Source: DATBRG01 sp036560445 (lineage in GTDB: Bacteria > Pseudomonadota > Gammaproteobacteria > Burkholderiales > Methylophilaceae). From it: a DNA stretch of 64,000 nt. Below are positions 25,387 to 33,378 of this stretch, one piece after another. The DNA lies in assembly GCA_036560445.1 (NCBI GenBank), contig DATBRG010000003.1, positions 1-64,000 of the forward strand, given 5' to 3'. A program made the position numbers and the translations under genes. Below the pieces are notes generated by a model that did not search any database, was not told where the DNA came from, and saw only the letters and a list, made by a program, of their open reading frames with translations. Numbering within the stretch: position 1 is the first letter of the stretch; each line of letters begins with the position of its first letter.

Positions 25387-26627
25387 AAATAGCTATTATC
25401 GGTGCCGGGATTGCTGGCAATACCGTTGCTTACCATCTGCATAAAAGCCACGACATTACAGTATTTGAGGCGGGCGATCATATTGGCGGGCATACCCATA
25501 CCCATGACATTGTGCATCAAGGCCGCAGCTACTCAGTAGACACCGGGTTCATTGTATTCAATGACCGCACCTACCCCAACTTTATTGCCATGCTGAATGA
25601 GCTGGGTGTGGAGTGGCAGGCAAGCAATATGAGCTTTAGTGTGCGCTGCGAAAAGACCGGCTTGGAATACAACGGCACTACGCTGAATTCGCTATTCGCG
25701 CAGCGTCGTAACCTGTTGCGCCCCTCTTTTTACCGCATGATTCGCGAGATACTGCGCTTTAACCGTGAATCACTGGTTTTGCTGGATGATGGCCCTGAGA
25801 TAAAACTTGGTGATTTTTTGGCCCAAGGCCGTTACAGCCAAGATTTCATAGACTATTACATTATTCCTATGGGTGCCGCCATCTGGTCTACCGAGCCGCG
25901 CCAGATGATGGAGTTCCCCGCGCGCTTCTTTGTGCGGTTCTTCCACCATCACGGTATGCTGTCTGTCAATAATCGGCCGCAATGGCGCGTGATTAAAGGC
26001 GGCTCAGCACGTTACGCCGAAGCCATGACGGCGGGATTTCGCAATCGAATCCGCTTACATACTGCGGTGGCAAATGTGCGTCGCCTCAAGCGCTCTGTGA
26101 GAATTACGACGGTAAACGGCCTGGAAGAAAGTTTCGACTGGGTGTTTTTTGCCTGTCACAGTGACCAGGTGCTGGCTATGCTCAGTGATGCCAGTCTGCA
26201 AGAAAAACAAATTCTGGGGGCTATTCCCTATCAGGAAAACTCCATTGTGTTACACAGCGACCGTAACCTTCTACCAAAACGCAAGCTGACCTGGGCAGCG
26301 TGGAATTACCATGTGACACCACAACCAACCGATCGGGTGGCAGTCACCTACAACATGAATATCCTGCAGGGACTGGATGCACCTGAGCCGCTACTGGTGA
26401 CGCTTAACCATACCAATGGCATCAACCCGGCCAAAATTATCAAGCGCCTGAGCTACCATCACCCGGTCTACACTGCCGATGGCGCGGCAGCACAGGCACG
26501 CCATGCCGAGATAAGCGGCATCAACCGTACGGCCTACTGCGGTGCTTACTGGCGCAATGGCTTTCACGAAGATGGCGTGGTCAGTGGATTGGCAGCCTTG
26601 CGACATTTCGAGCAGGCTCATGCCTAA
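25383..26627 (+). CDS. FAD-dependent oxidoreductase (amine-oxidase-like)
   Basis: 414 residues. The N-terminal dinucleotide motif IAIIGAGIAGNTVAYHL and GDHIGGHTHTHD define an FAD-binding fold of the NAD(P)-binding Rossmann/amine-oxidase type, related to desaturase-like flavoproteins. This family is nearly always next to DUF1365 and a CFA-like methyltransferase, as here. Its reaction is unproven; oxidation or dehydrogenation of a methylated acyl chain is a fair inference. It overlaps the desaturase by ATGA. Confidence 0.87.
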   Translation: MKIAIIGAGIAGNTVAYHLHKSHDITVFEAGDHIGGHTHTHDIVHQGRSYSVDTGFIVFNDRTYPNFIAMLNELGVEWQASNMSFSVRCEKTGLEYNGTTLNSLFAQRRNLLRPSFYRMIREILRFNRESLVLLDDGPEIKLGDFLAQGRYSQDFIDYYIIPMGAAIWSTEPRQMMEFPARFFVRFFHHHGMLSVNNRPQWRVIKGGSARYAEAMTAGFRNRIRLHTAVANVRRLKRSVRITTVNGLEESFDWVFFACHSDQVLAMLSDASLQEKQILGAIPYQENSIVLHSDRNLLPKRKLTWAAWNYHVTPQPTDRVAVTYNMNILQGLDAPEPLLVTLNHTNGINPAKIIKRLSYHHPVYTADGAAAQARHAEISGINRTAYCGAYWRNGFHEDGVVSGLAALRHFEQAHA

Positions 26628-27396
26628 TAGTGCCATTTACTCGGGGTGGGTGAGACACCGGCGTTTCATACCAGTAGCACACAACTTCCGCTATCGACTG
26701 TTCATGATGTACCTGGATCTGGATGAATTACCCGGTTTATTCAGCAAGCAATGGTTTTGGTCCGCCACTCGCGGCAACATTGCCTGCTTCAGGCGTAGCG
26801 ACTATCTGGGAGATAGCAAGCAACCATTGAAGCTTGCCGTGCGCGAGCTACTCCAGCGCGAAACCGGGGATGCGCCGCGTGGTCCTATCCGGCTACTCGC
26901 GCATATGCGCTATTTCGGTTTCTGCTTCAATCCGGTGAGTTTTTATTACTGCTTTGAGGCTGACGGCATTACCTTACAAGCCATCATTACTGAGATTACC
27001 AATACTCCGTGGAATGAGCGCCATGCCTATGTGCTGGACTGCACGAGTAAGACTGCCCAATTGCAGACTTTCCAGTTCAGCAAGGATTTTCATATATCGC
27101 CTTTTATGCCCATGAATATTGAGTACGACTGGGTATTTAACAACCCGGCTGACAAGCTCAGTGTGCATATGCGTAACCTGCAAAGCGACGGCAAAATGTT
27201 TGACGCCACCTTGGAGATGCAGCGCCAGCCTATTACATCAGAAAATCTGGCCTGGGTATTGTTGAGTTATCCGCTCATGACCTTATGGGTGGTCATCAGT
27301 ATTTACTGGCAAGCGCTCTGTCTATGGCTTAAGCGTGTACCGATTTTTACACATCCACATAAACCCGGTCAGCATAAACAAAGAGGGACGCTATGA
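26620..27396 (+). CDS. DUF1365 protein
   Basis: 258 residues. It begins AIYSGWVRHRRFIPVAHNFRYRLFM, the diagnostic start of DUF1365, and continues with RYFGFCFNPVSFYYCF. A hydrophobic segment near residues 210-230 may sit in the membrane. DUF1365 is nearly always between an FAD oxidoreductase and a CFA-like gene; its biochemistry is unknown. ATG 26620 lies eight bases before the end of the FAD gene; the longer frame starts inside that gene. It overlaps the next gene by ATGA. Confidence 0.9.
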   Translation: MPNSAIYSGWVRHRRFIPVAHNFRYRLFMMYLDLDELPGLFSKQWFWSATRGNIACFRRSDYLGDSKQPLKLAVRELLQRETGDAPRGPIRLLAHMRYFGFCFNPVSFYYCFEADGITLQAIITEITNTPWNERHAYVLDCTSKTAQLQTFQFSKDFHISPFMPMNIEYDWVFNNPADKLSVHMRNLQSDGKMFDATLEMQRQPITSENLAWVLLSYPLMTLWVVISIYWQALCLWLKRVPIFTHPHKPGQHKQRGTL

Positions 27397-28673
27397 ATAC
27401 ATCACCATTACGGGAATCCCTGACCGCCGGACTTGGGCATAAAAAGCGCTCAGCCTGGCTGCAGGATTTTGCCCGTGCTCAGGTGTTCTCGCGCTTGCAA
27501 TCCATGAGTAATGGCAGCATTAGCATTGTTGAGAATCATCATGTAAACCGATTTGGACATGACTCAGTCCTGAGTGCGACCATTCATGTTCATGACGCAC
27601 GCTTCTATGGTGAAATAGCCTTTGGGGGTTCCATTGGCGCCGGCGAAGCCTATATGTTGGGCTACTGGACGACCGATAACCTGACTGTCTTGATCCGCCT
27701 TATGGCACTTAACCAGGATGTGATGGATACACTGGAAGGCGGTATGGCTTGGCTGGCCAAGCCTTTCCTCAAGGGTTTGCACTGGATGAACCGTAACACC
27801 GCTGATGGTAGCCGCCGTAATATCGCCGCACATTACGACCTCGGCAACGATTTATTCAAGCTGTTCCTCGACCCGACTATGATGTATTCCTCGGCCATTT
27901 TCGATACGCCTGACATGACGCTGGAGCAGGCTTCCATCTGCAAACTTGAGCGCATCTGCCAGAAACTGGAGTTGAACGAGCGTGACTATGTGCTGGAAAT
28001 CGGTACTGGTTGGGGGGGATTTGCCATGCATGCAGCCAAAAATTACGGTTGCCGTGTGACCACCACCACCATCTCGCAGGCGCAATTCGACCTCGCCAGT
28101 GAGCGCATAAAAGATGCCGGGCTCACGGAGAATATAGAGGTTTTACTTATTGATTACAGGGTCTTAAAAGGACAATTTGATAAAATTGTTTCAATTGAAA
28201 TGATAGAAGCTGTCGGCTACCAATTCTACGACACCTACTTTGCCAAATGTGCTGAACTATTGAAGCCGGAAGGCATGATGTTGTTACAAGGCATCACCAT
28301 TGCAGACCAGCGCTACGAGTCCGCAAAGAATTCGGTGGATTTCATTCAGCGCTATATCTTTCCTGGTAGCTGCATTCCCTCCGTCACCGCCCTGCTGAAT
28401 AGCGTAACGCGCGCTTCAGACATGCGCCTGTTCAATCTGGAAGATATAGGCCCACACTATGCGCGTACACTGGCTGAATGGCGTATCAACTTCTTCAACC
28501 ACATCGAAAAAGTACGCGCCTTGGGCTATTCGGAGGAATTTATTCGTATGTGGGAGTTTTATCTATGCTACTGCGAAGGTGGCTTTGAGGAACGTGCGCT
28601 TGGCGATGTGCACATGTTGCTGGTCAAGCCTGGCAATCGGCGAGAGGCATTACTACCTGCTATTTTCCAGTAG
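27393..28673 (+). CDS. cfa: Cyclopropane-fatty-acyl-phospholipid synthase family methyltransferase
   Basis: 426 residues of the full-length CFA synthase family. The SAM motif is VLEIGTGWGGFAMHAA. The N-terminal domain (sterol-carrier-like, residues 1-110) is followed by NIAAHYDLGNDLFKLFLDPTMMYSSAIF, the family hallmark. It transfers a methylene or methyl group from SAM to an acyl-chain double bond. It is the second such enzyme in this operon and the last gene in it, convergent with a methyltransferase gene three bases away. Confidence 0.92.
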   Translation: MNTSPLRESLTAGLGHKKRSAWLQDFARAQVFSRLQSMSNGSISIVENHHVNRFGHDSVLSATIHVHDARFYGEIAFGGSIGAGEAYMLGYWTTDNLTVLIRLMALNQDVMDTLEGGMAWLAKPFLKGLHWMNRNTADGSRRNIAAHYDLGNDLFKLFLDPTMMYSSAIFDTPDMTLEQASICKLERICQKLELNERDYVLEIGTGWGGFAMHAAKNYGCRVTTTTISQAQFDLASERIKDAGLTENIEVLLIDYRVLKGQFDKIVSIEMIEAVGYQFYDTYFAKCAELLKPEGMMLLQGITIADQRYESAKNSVDFIQRYIFPGSCIPSVTALLNSVTRASDMRLFNLEDIGPHYARTLAEWRINFFNHIEKVRALGYSEEFIRMWEFYLCYCEGGFEERALGDVHMLLVKPGNRREALLPAIFQ

Positions 28674-28676
28674 TCT

Positions 28677-29222
28677 TTATTTTATCTCGTTGATCGCACA
28701 TATACGCTGCATCATGGCTGGCGGGTTTTTGCTCAGCAAGCCCTGTTCAAAACTTACAATATGAAGCTGGTGACAGTATGTCATCTCAAGCTCGTCTGGT
28801 ATTAGCAAGAAATCCGGATTCTGAGGCCGACCATAAGTCTCGTGGCCCTGCATGAAAGTTTCGTAGATCAGCACACCACCAATAGCCAAGTTTAACGGTA
28901 GAACTGGCAATAATGGCCGATATAGGTAACGACAAACCACGATAGCATCAAATTGCTCATCTACGTATGGCCATGGCGCGTTCTCGAGATCAGCAACCCT
29001 GGTGTTGATATTGGTGGCGCTCACCATGCCAGCCAGGCTTTCGGCATTAATATCTACCGCTTCAACCTGAAAGCCTTGATTAGCCAACCAATGTGCATTT
29101 CTGCCAGAACCCGCCGCTACATCAAGTACCCTGCCGCCCAGCTTGATCAGGTTAGCATGTCTTACTAGCCATGCCGAAGGCTCCAATTCTGGTTGATGGC
29201 TTACTATTAATTTCTTAATCAT
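28677..29222 (-). CDS. Class I SAM-dependent methyltransferase (TehB-like)
   Basis: 181 residues with the SAM motif GGRVLDVAAGSGRNAHWLANQGF and a motif DAIVVCRYLYRPLLP. Small single-domain methyltransferases of this pattern resemble TehB, but the target is unknown. I took ATG 29222 (MIKKLIVSHQP) as the start because the longer frame to 29327 would overlap the mnmC start on the opposite strand; neither start has a strong ribosome binding site. Confidence 0.8.
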   Translation of the reverse strand: MIKKLIVSHQPELEPSAWLVRHANLIKLGGRVLDVAAGSGRNAHWLANQGFQVEAVDINAESLAGMVSATNINTRVADLENAPWPYVDEQFDAIVVCRYLYRPLLPVLPLNLAIGGVLIYETFMQGHETYGRPQNPDFLLIPDELEMTYCHQLHIVSFEQGLLSKNPPAMMQRICAINEIK

Positions 29223-29320
29223 GGATTCGCTTACATATGAAGTTACTGCGCGGAATGCCGCATAATAGTAAAGTGCCTTGCCAATAAATGTTTGATAAGT
29301 ACTGACTCTGATATTACTCC

Positions 29321-31255
29321 ATGCCAAATAACAACGCCCAACTTGAGTGGCAAGACGGACAACCCTACTCTACAAGCTACGCTGATGTTTATTTTTCACG
29401 TGATAGTGGCCTGGACGAAACCGAGCACGTATTCCTCAAACAAAATTATTTGAAAGAGCGTTGGCTGGTACTTGAAGAAGAGTGTTTTACCGTTGCTGAA
29501 ACAGGATTCGGCACTGGTCTGAATTTTCTTTGTGCATGGCGACTCTGGAGCGAATGCGCCCCTGAAATTGCTAGGTTGCATTTTGTCAGCATGGAAAAGT
29601 TTCCACTGGCATATGAAGATCTCAAGCGCGCACTTGATCTCTGGCCACAACTCGCTATCTGGCGTGACCAACTGTTGGCTCAGTATCAATGGTTAACGCC
29701 AGGGTTCCACCAGTTAAAATTCAATCAAGGACGTGTCATATTGACACTGTTGATTGGCGACATCAGGGATACCTTACCTCAATTGAAGGCCAGTGTAGAC
29801 GCCTGGTTCCTTGATGGTTTTGCGCCAGCAAAAAACCCTGAAATGTGGCAGCCAGCCTTGTTTGAAAATATGGCCAGGTTTTCGCATGCACAAACGACTT
29901 TTGCTACCTTCACCAGCGCCGGAGATGTCAGGCGGGGTATGCAGGCCGCTGGTTTTTCTGCCAACAAGGTGCCTGGATTTGGTCGAAAGCGTGAAATGCT
30001 ATGCGGTCACTTTGTTGGTACCAACCGACCAAAATTGTTGGCTGATGACAAACGCGCCATCGTGATCGGTGGTGGTATCGCTGGTACCGCCAGCAGCCAT
30101 GCCCTGGCTACACGTAATTGGCAGGTAACGCTCATAGAGCGTCACTCAGGGCTGGCACAGGAAGCTTCCGGCAATCCTTTAGGTGTGCTCTATCTCCGGC
30201 TTTCTGGGCAGGACATCGTGTTAAGCCGATTGGCCATGCACGGCTATCTACACAGCTTACGTTTGTTGCAAAATCTGAAACTAAGTAAAGCCGACCATAA
30301 CCCTTGTGGCCTGTTACAGCTAGCTTTTGACGCCAGGGAGTTGGAGCGCTGCAAGGCTATTACTGCTCGTGGGTTTCCACCCGAATTAGTAAATTACGTA
30401 GATGCCGTTGAAGCCAGCCGCCTCGCGGGAATAAATTTATCCCATCCCGGCCTGCATTTCCCTGCTTCTGGCTGGGTCAATCCACCAGCTTTTTGCCAGG
30501 CGTTGGCTAGCCATGAAAACATCAAACTCGTGACATCAGCCCATGCTTTGCGCATTGAGCGGCATGGCACTTTGTGGCAGGTGTGGGATGACTCGAGGTT
30601 GTTGGGTGAGGCGCCTGTGATTATTCTGGCAAGCGCTAGCGATAGCAAAGGTTTCAGGCAAACCAGCCATCTGCCATTAGATCCCGTCAGGGGGCAAATC
30701 ACTACCTTGGAGCAAACAGCATCAAGCCAGTTCCTTAAAACCGTTATCTGCACCGATGGCTACATCAGCCCGGCCACGAAAGGCATACATACCCTCGGCG
30801 CTACGTTCTCTGCCGATGACTTATCGACTGAAGTACGCGAAAGCGACCATTCCAATAATCTTGCGATGCTGCGACGCCTTTCGCCAGAGTTACATCAAAC
30901 CCTGTCATCACAGGCGCATGGTGGGCGAGTGGCATTTCGCTCAACCACGCCCGATTATCTGCCTATGGCTGGGCCTATGCTTGATGCTGAAAGTTTGTCA
31001 GCCAACCCTCCACGGCATAACGCCAATCCAGAGAGTTTGCCTTGGCTGGAAGGTATTTATATCAATGCGGGACATGGCTCCAAGGGTTTGATCAATGCCC
31101 CGCTATGTGCGGAGATATTGGCGTGCGCCATCAATGGTGAGCCGGTGCCTGTTGATAGAAAACTACTCGGGGCACTTGATCCCAATCGTTTTTTATTACG
31201 CAAAATGGGCCTCAAACGCCTCATACAGGGCTTGGCAGCTTATCCGCTCATGTAA
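29321..31255 (+). CDS. mnmC: MnmC, bifunctional tRNA 5-methylaminomethyl-2-thiouridine enzyme
   Basis: 644 residues in two domains. The N-terminal methyltransferase (residues 1-235) has FTVAETGFGTGLNFLCAW and DAWFLDGFAPAKNPEMW. The C-terminal FAD oxidase starts AIVIGGGIAGTASSHALA. Together they turn cmnm5s2U into mnm5s2U at tRNA wobble position 34. The end (YINAGHGSKGLINAPLCAEIL) is typical. It lies divergent from the methyltransferase at 28677 and nine bases before the TPR/OGT gene. Confidence 0.96.
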   Translation: MPNNNAQLEWQDGQPYSTSYADVYFSRDSGLDETEHVFLKQNYLKERWLVLEEECFTVAETGFGTGLNFLCAWRLWSECAPEIARLHFVSMEKFPLAYEDLKRALDLWPQLAIWRDQLLAQYQWLTPGFHQLKFNQGRVILTLLIGDIRDTLPQLKASVDAWFLDGFAPAKNPEMWQPALFENMARFSHAQTTFATFTSAGDVRRGMQAAGFSANKVPGFGRKREMLCGHFVGTNRPKLLADDKRAIVIGGGIAGTASSHALATRNWQVTLIERHSGLAQEASGNPLGVLYLRLSGQDIVLSRLAMHGYLHSLRLLQNLKLSKADHNPCGLLQLAFDARELERCKAITARGFPPELVNYVDAVEASRLAGINLSHPGLHFPASGWVNPPAFCQALASHENIKLVTSAHALRIERHGTLWQVWDDSRLLGEAPVIILASASDSKGFRQTSHLPLDPVRGQITTLEQTASSQFLKTVICTDGYISPATKGIHTLGATFSADDLSTEVRESDHSNNLAMLRRLSPELHQTLSSQAHGGRVAFRSTTPDYLPMAGPMLDAESLSANPPRHNANPESLPWLEGIYINAGHGSKGLINAPLCAEILACAINGEPVPVDRKLLGALDPNRFLLRKMGLKRLIQGLAAYPLM

Positions 31256-31264
31256 AATCTGCAT

Positions 31265-33373
31265 ATGAACCAGCTATATCAATCAGCCTATGCCTTGCAT
31301 CGTGAGGGCAAGCTTCCCCAAGCCGAGGCACTATATCGACAGCTACTATCAGGTGAGCCAAGACACGCAAACGCCCTGCATTTGCTTGGTGTGCTCTGTC
31401 ACCAGACCGGCCGCCATCAGGAGGCTGCCGAACTTATAGGCTCAGCAATCGAGCTTCATCCGAATAACTCGGATTTCCTTAATAATCACGGCCTCGCTCT
31501 GCGTGCTGCCGGACGGCTCATAGAAGCTGCTGATAGTTACCAACGAGCATTGAGGTTAGCTCCCAAGGACCTTAGCCTGCATAACAACCTGGGTAACGTT
31601 CATCAAGAACTGGGTCGCTTTGAAGAAGCCGCGGGTTGCTATCGTCGGGTGCTACATGTTTTTCCCAAGGATACCGATGTCAGAAACGCGCTATGTCATG
31701 CTTTAGCCTCACTTGGTAATCAATGCCATGATGCCGGTCGTTATCTGCAAGCAGAAGCCTGTTATGAAGAGGCCGTGCAATGCAATCTGAGAGATGCTGC
31801 ACTACATTACAACCTCGGCAATGCCCAACGTGCGCTTGGCAAGCCTGCCAAGGCGGCAGCCAGCTACCAGCAGGCATTGAAACTGACACCTGATGATGCC
31901 GATATACACAACAACCTGGGAAATGTACTACGTGAACTTGGACGACTGGATGAGGCGATCGCTTGCTATGAAACTGCACTGTGCCTGAATTCCGAGCTTT
32001 ATCACGCCAAAGTACATTTGCTGCACCAGCGGCAGCATATTTGTGACTGGAACTTGCTGGATAAGAGCGTTGAAGAGATACGCCAATGGGTTATTGCCAA
32101 ACCGGAAGCGCAAATCTCCCCTTTTGCATTCCTCTCCATGCCAGGCACAACAGCGGCAGAACAGCTAGCATGTGCCAGCCACTGGACTAAAAATCGCTAT
32201 CAGCAGGTAATCAATCAAGGTGAGGCCATTGCATTCAGCCACGCCCACAAGCCATCGGGCAAGATCAGGGTCGGTTACCTTTCAGGTGATTTTCGCCTGC
32301 ACCCACTTGCGTTTCTCATTACTGAGCTGATTGAGTTACATGACCGTAAGCAATTTGAAGTATTTGCCTATTCCTATAGCGCTGACGAAAAGACGGAAGA
32401 ACGAAAACGCCTGCAAAAAGCCTTTGACCATTTTGTGGATATTCGCCCATTGTCGTTGTTAGATGCGGCAAAGAAGATACATGCTGACCAGATTGATATT
32501 CTGGTAGACCTCACCGGCTTCACCCAAACTTCCCGTACCGATATCCTGGCTTTACGGCCTACGCCCATTCAGGTGAATTGGCTTGGCTTTCCCGGTACCA
32601 TGGCCGCACCGTTTTTCGATTACCTCATCAGCGATGACTTCATTACACCACCAGAACAGACTCAGCACTACACAGAGAAGCTAGCGCTGCTGCCAGACTG
32701 TTACCAGCCGAATGATCGTAAACGCCCTGTGGGCAAGATGCCTACACGGAAAGATTGCGGATTACCTGATGGCGCTTTTGTGTTTTGCTGCTTCAACCAA
32801 TCATTCAAGATTATGCCGACGGTATTTGAAATATGGATGCGGCTGCTGAATAAGGTACCGGATAGCGTATTGTGGCTGCTGGACTGTAACCAATGGGCTA
32901 GAGCCAATTTATGCCGTGAGGCTGAGGCGCGTGGCGTTGATGCCACGCGACTGATCTTTGCGCCGCGTGTGCCAATTGCCGATCACCTGGCGCGGCACCA
33001 GCTTGCCAATTTATTCCTAGATACCCTGCCCTACAACGCCCACACCACAACTAGCGACGCCTTGTGGATGGGGCTGCCCGTATTGACTTGCGCTGGCGAT
33101 ACATTTGCCTCCAGGGTAGCAGCAAGCATACTAAAGGCCGCCAATTTGCCAGAGCTGGTGACTGATTCGCTTGGGCAATACGAAACACTGGCCTTGGCGC
33201 TCGCAACTGAGCCAGTAAAGCTCAGTGCAATCAAAGACAAGATGTCCAAATTACGTGAGGCCTCAGCATTATTCGACACGCCTCGCTTCGTTTCAAATCT
33301 GGAAAAGGCCTACCAGATGATGATTCAGCGCAGGCAAGCAGGCTTACCTGCCGAATCGTTCAAGGTTAACTGA
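31265..33373 (+). CDS. TPR protein with SPINDLY/O-GlcNAc-transferase-like domain
   Basis: 702 residues. About six TPRs (residues 1-255, for example LHNNLGNVHQELGRFEEAAGCY) precede a GT41 catalytic region: PSGKIRVGYLSGDFRLHPLAFLI, LRPTPIQVNWLGFPGT and HTTTSDALWMGLPVLTCAGDTFASRVAAS. GT41 enzymes move a sugar from a nucleotide sugar onto protein serine or threonine. Bacterial substrates are mostly unknown, but surface or flagellar proteins are candidates. It closely follows mnmC and converges with the c-di-GMP gene with five bases between. Confidence 0.9.
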   Translation: MNQLYQSAYALHREGKLPQAEALYRQLLSGEPRHANALHLLGVLCHQTGRHQEAAELIGSAIELHPNNSDFLNNHGLALRAAGRLIEAADSYQRALRLAPKDLSLHNNLGNVHQELGRFEEAAGCYRRVLHVFPKDTDVRNALCHALASLGNQCHDAGRYLQAEACYEEAVQCNLRDAALHYNLGNAQRALGKPAKAAASYQQALKLTPDDADIHNNLGNVLRELGRLDEAIACYETALCLNSELYHAKVHLLHQRQHICDWNLLDKSVEEIRQWVIAKPEAQISPFAFLSMPGTTAAEQLACASHWTKNRYQQVINQGEAIAFSHAHKPSGKIRVGYLSGDFRLHPLAFLITELIELHDRKQFEVFAYSYSADEKTEERKRLQKAFDHFVDIRPLSLLDAAKKIHADQIDILVDLTGFTQTSRTDILALRPTPIQVNWLGFPGTMAAPFFDYLISDDFITPPEQTQHYTEKLALLPDCYQPNDRKRPVGKMPTRKDCGLPDGAFVFCCFNQSFKIMPTVFEIWMRLLNKVPDSVLWLLDCNQWARANLCREAEARGVDATRLIFAPRVPIADHLARHQLANLFLDTLPYNAHTTTSDALWMGLPVLTCAGDTFASRVAASILKAANLPELVTDSLGQYETLALALATEPVKLSAIKDKMSKLREASALFDTPRFVSNLEKAYQMMIQRRQAGLPAESFKVN

Positions 33374-33378
33374 AACAA

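Noticed and set aside
29223..29327. Longer start of the methyltransferase gene (29327)
   Set aside because: It would overlap the mnmC start, and the added residues do not extend the methyltransferase fold.
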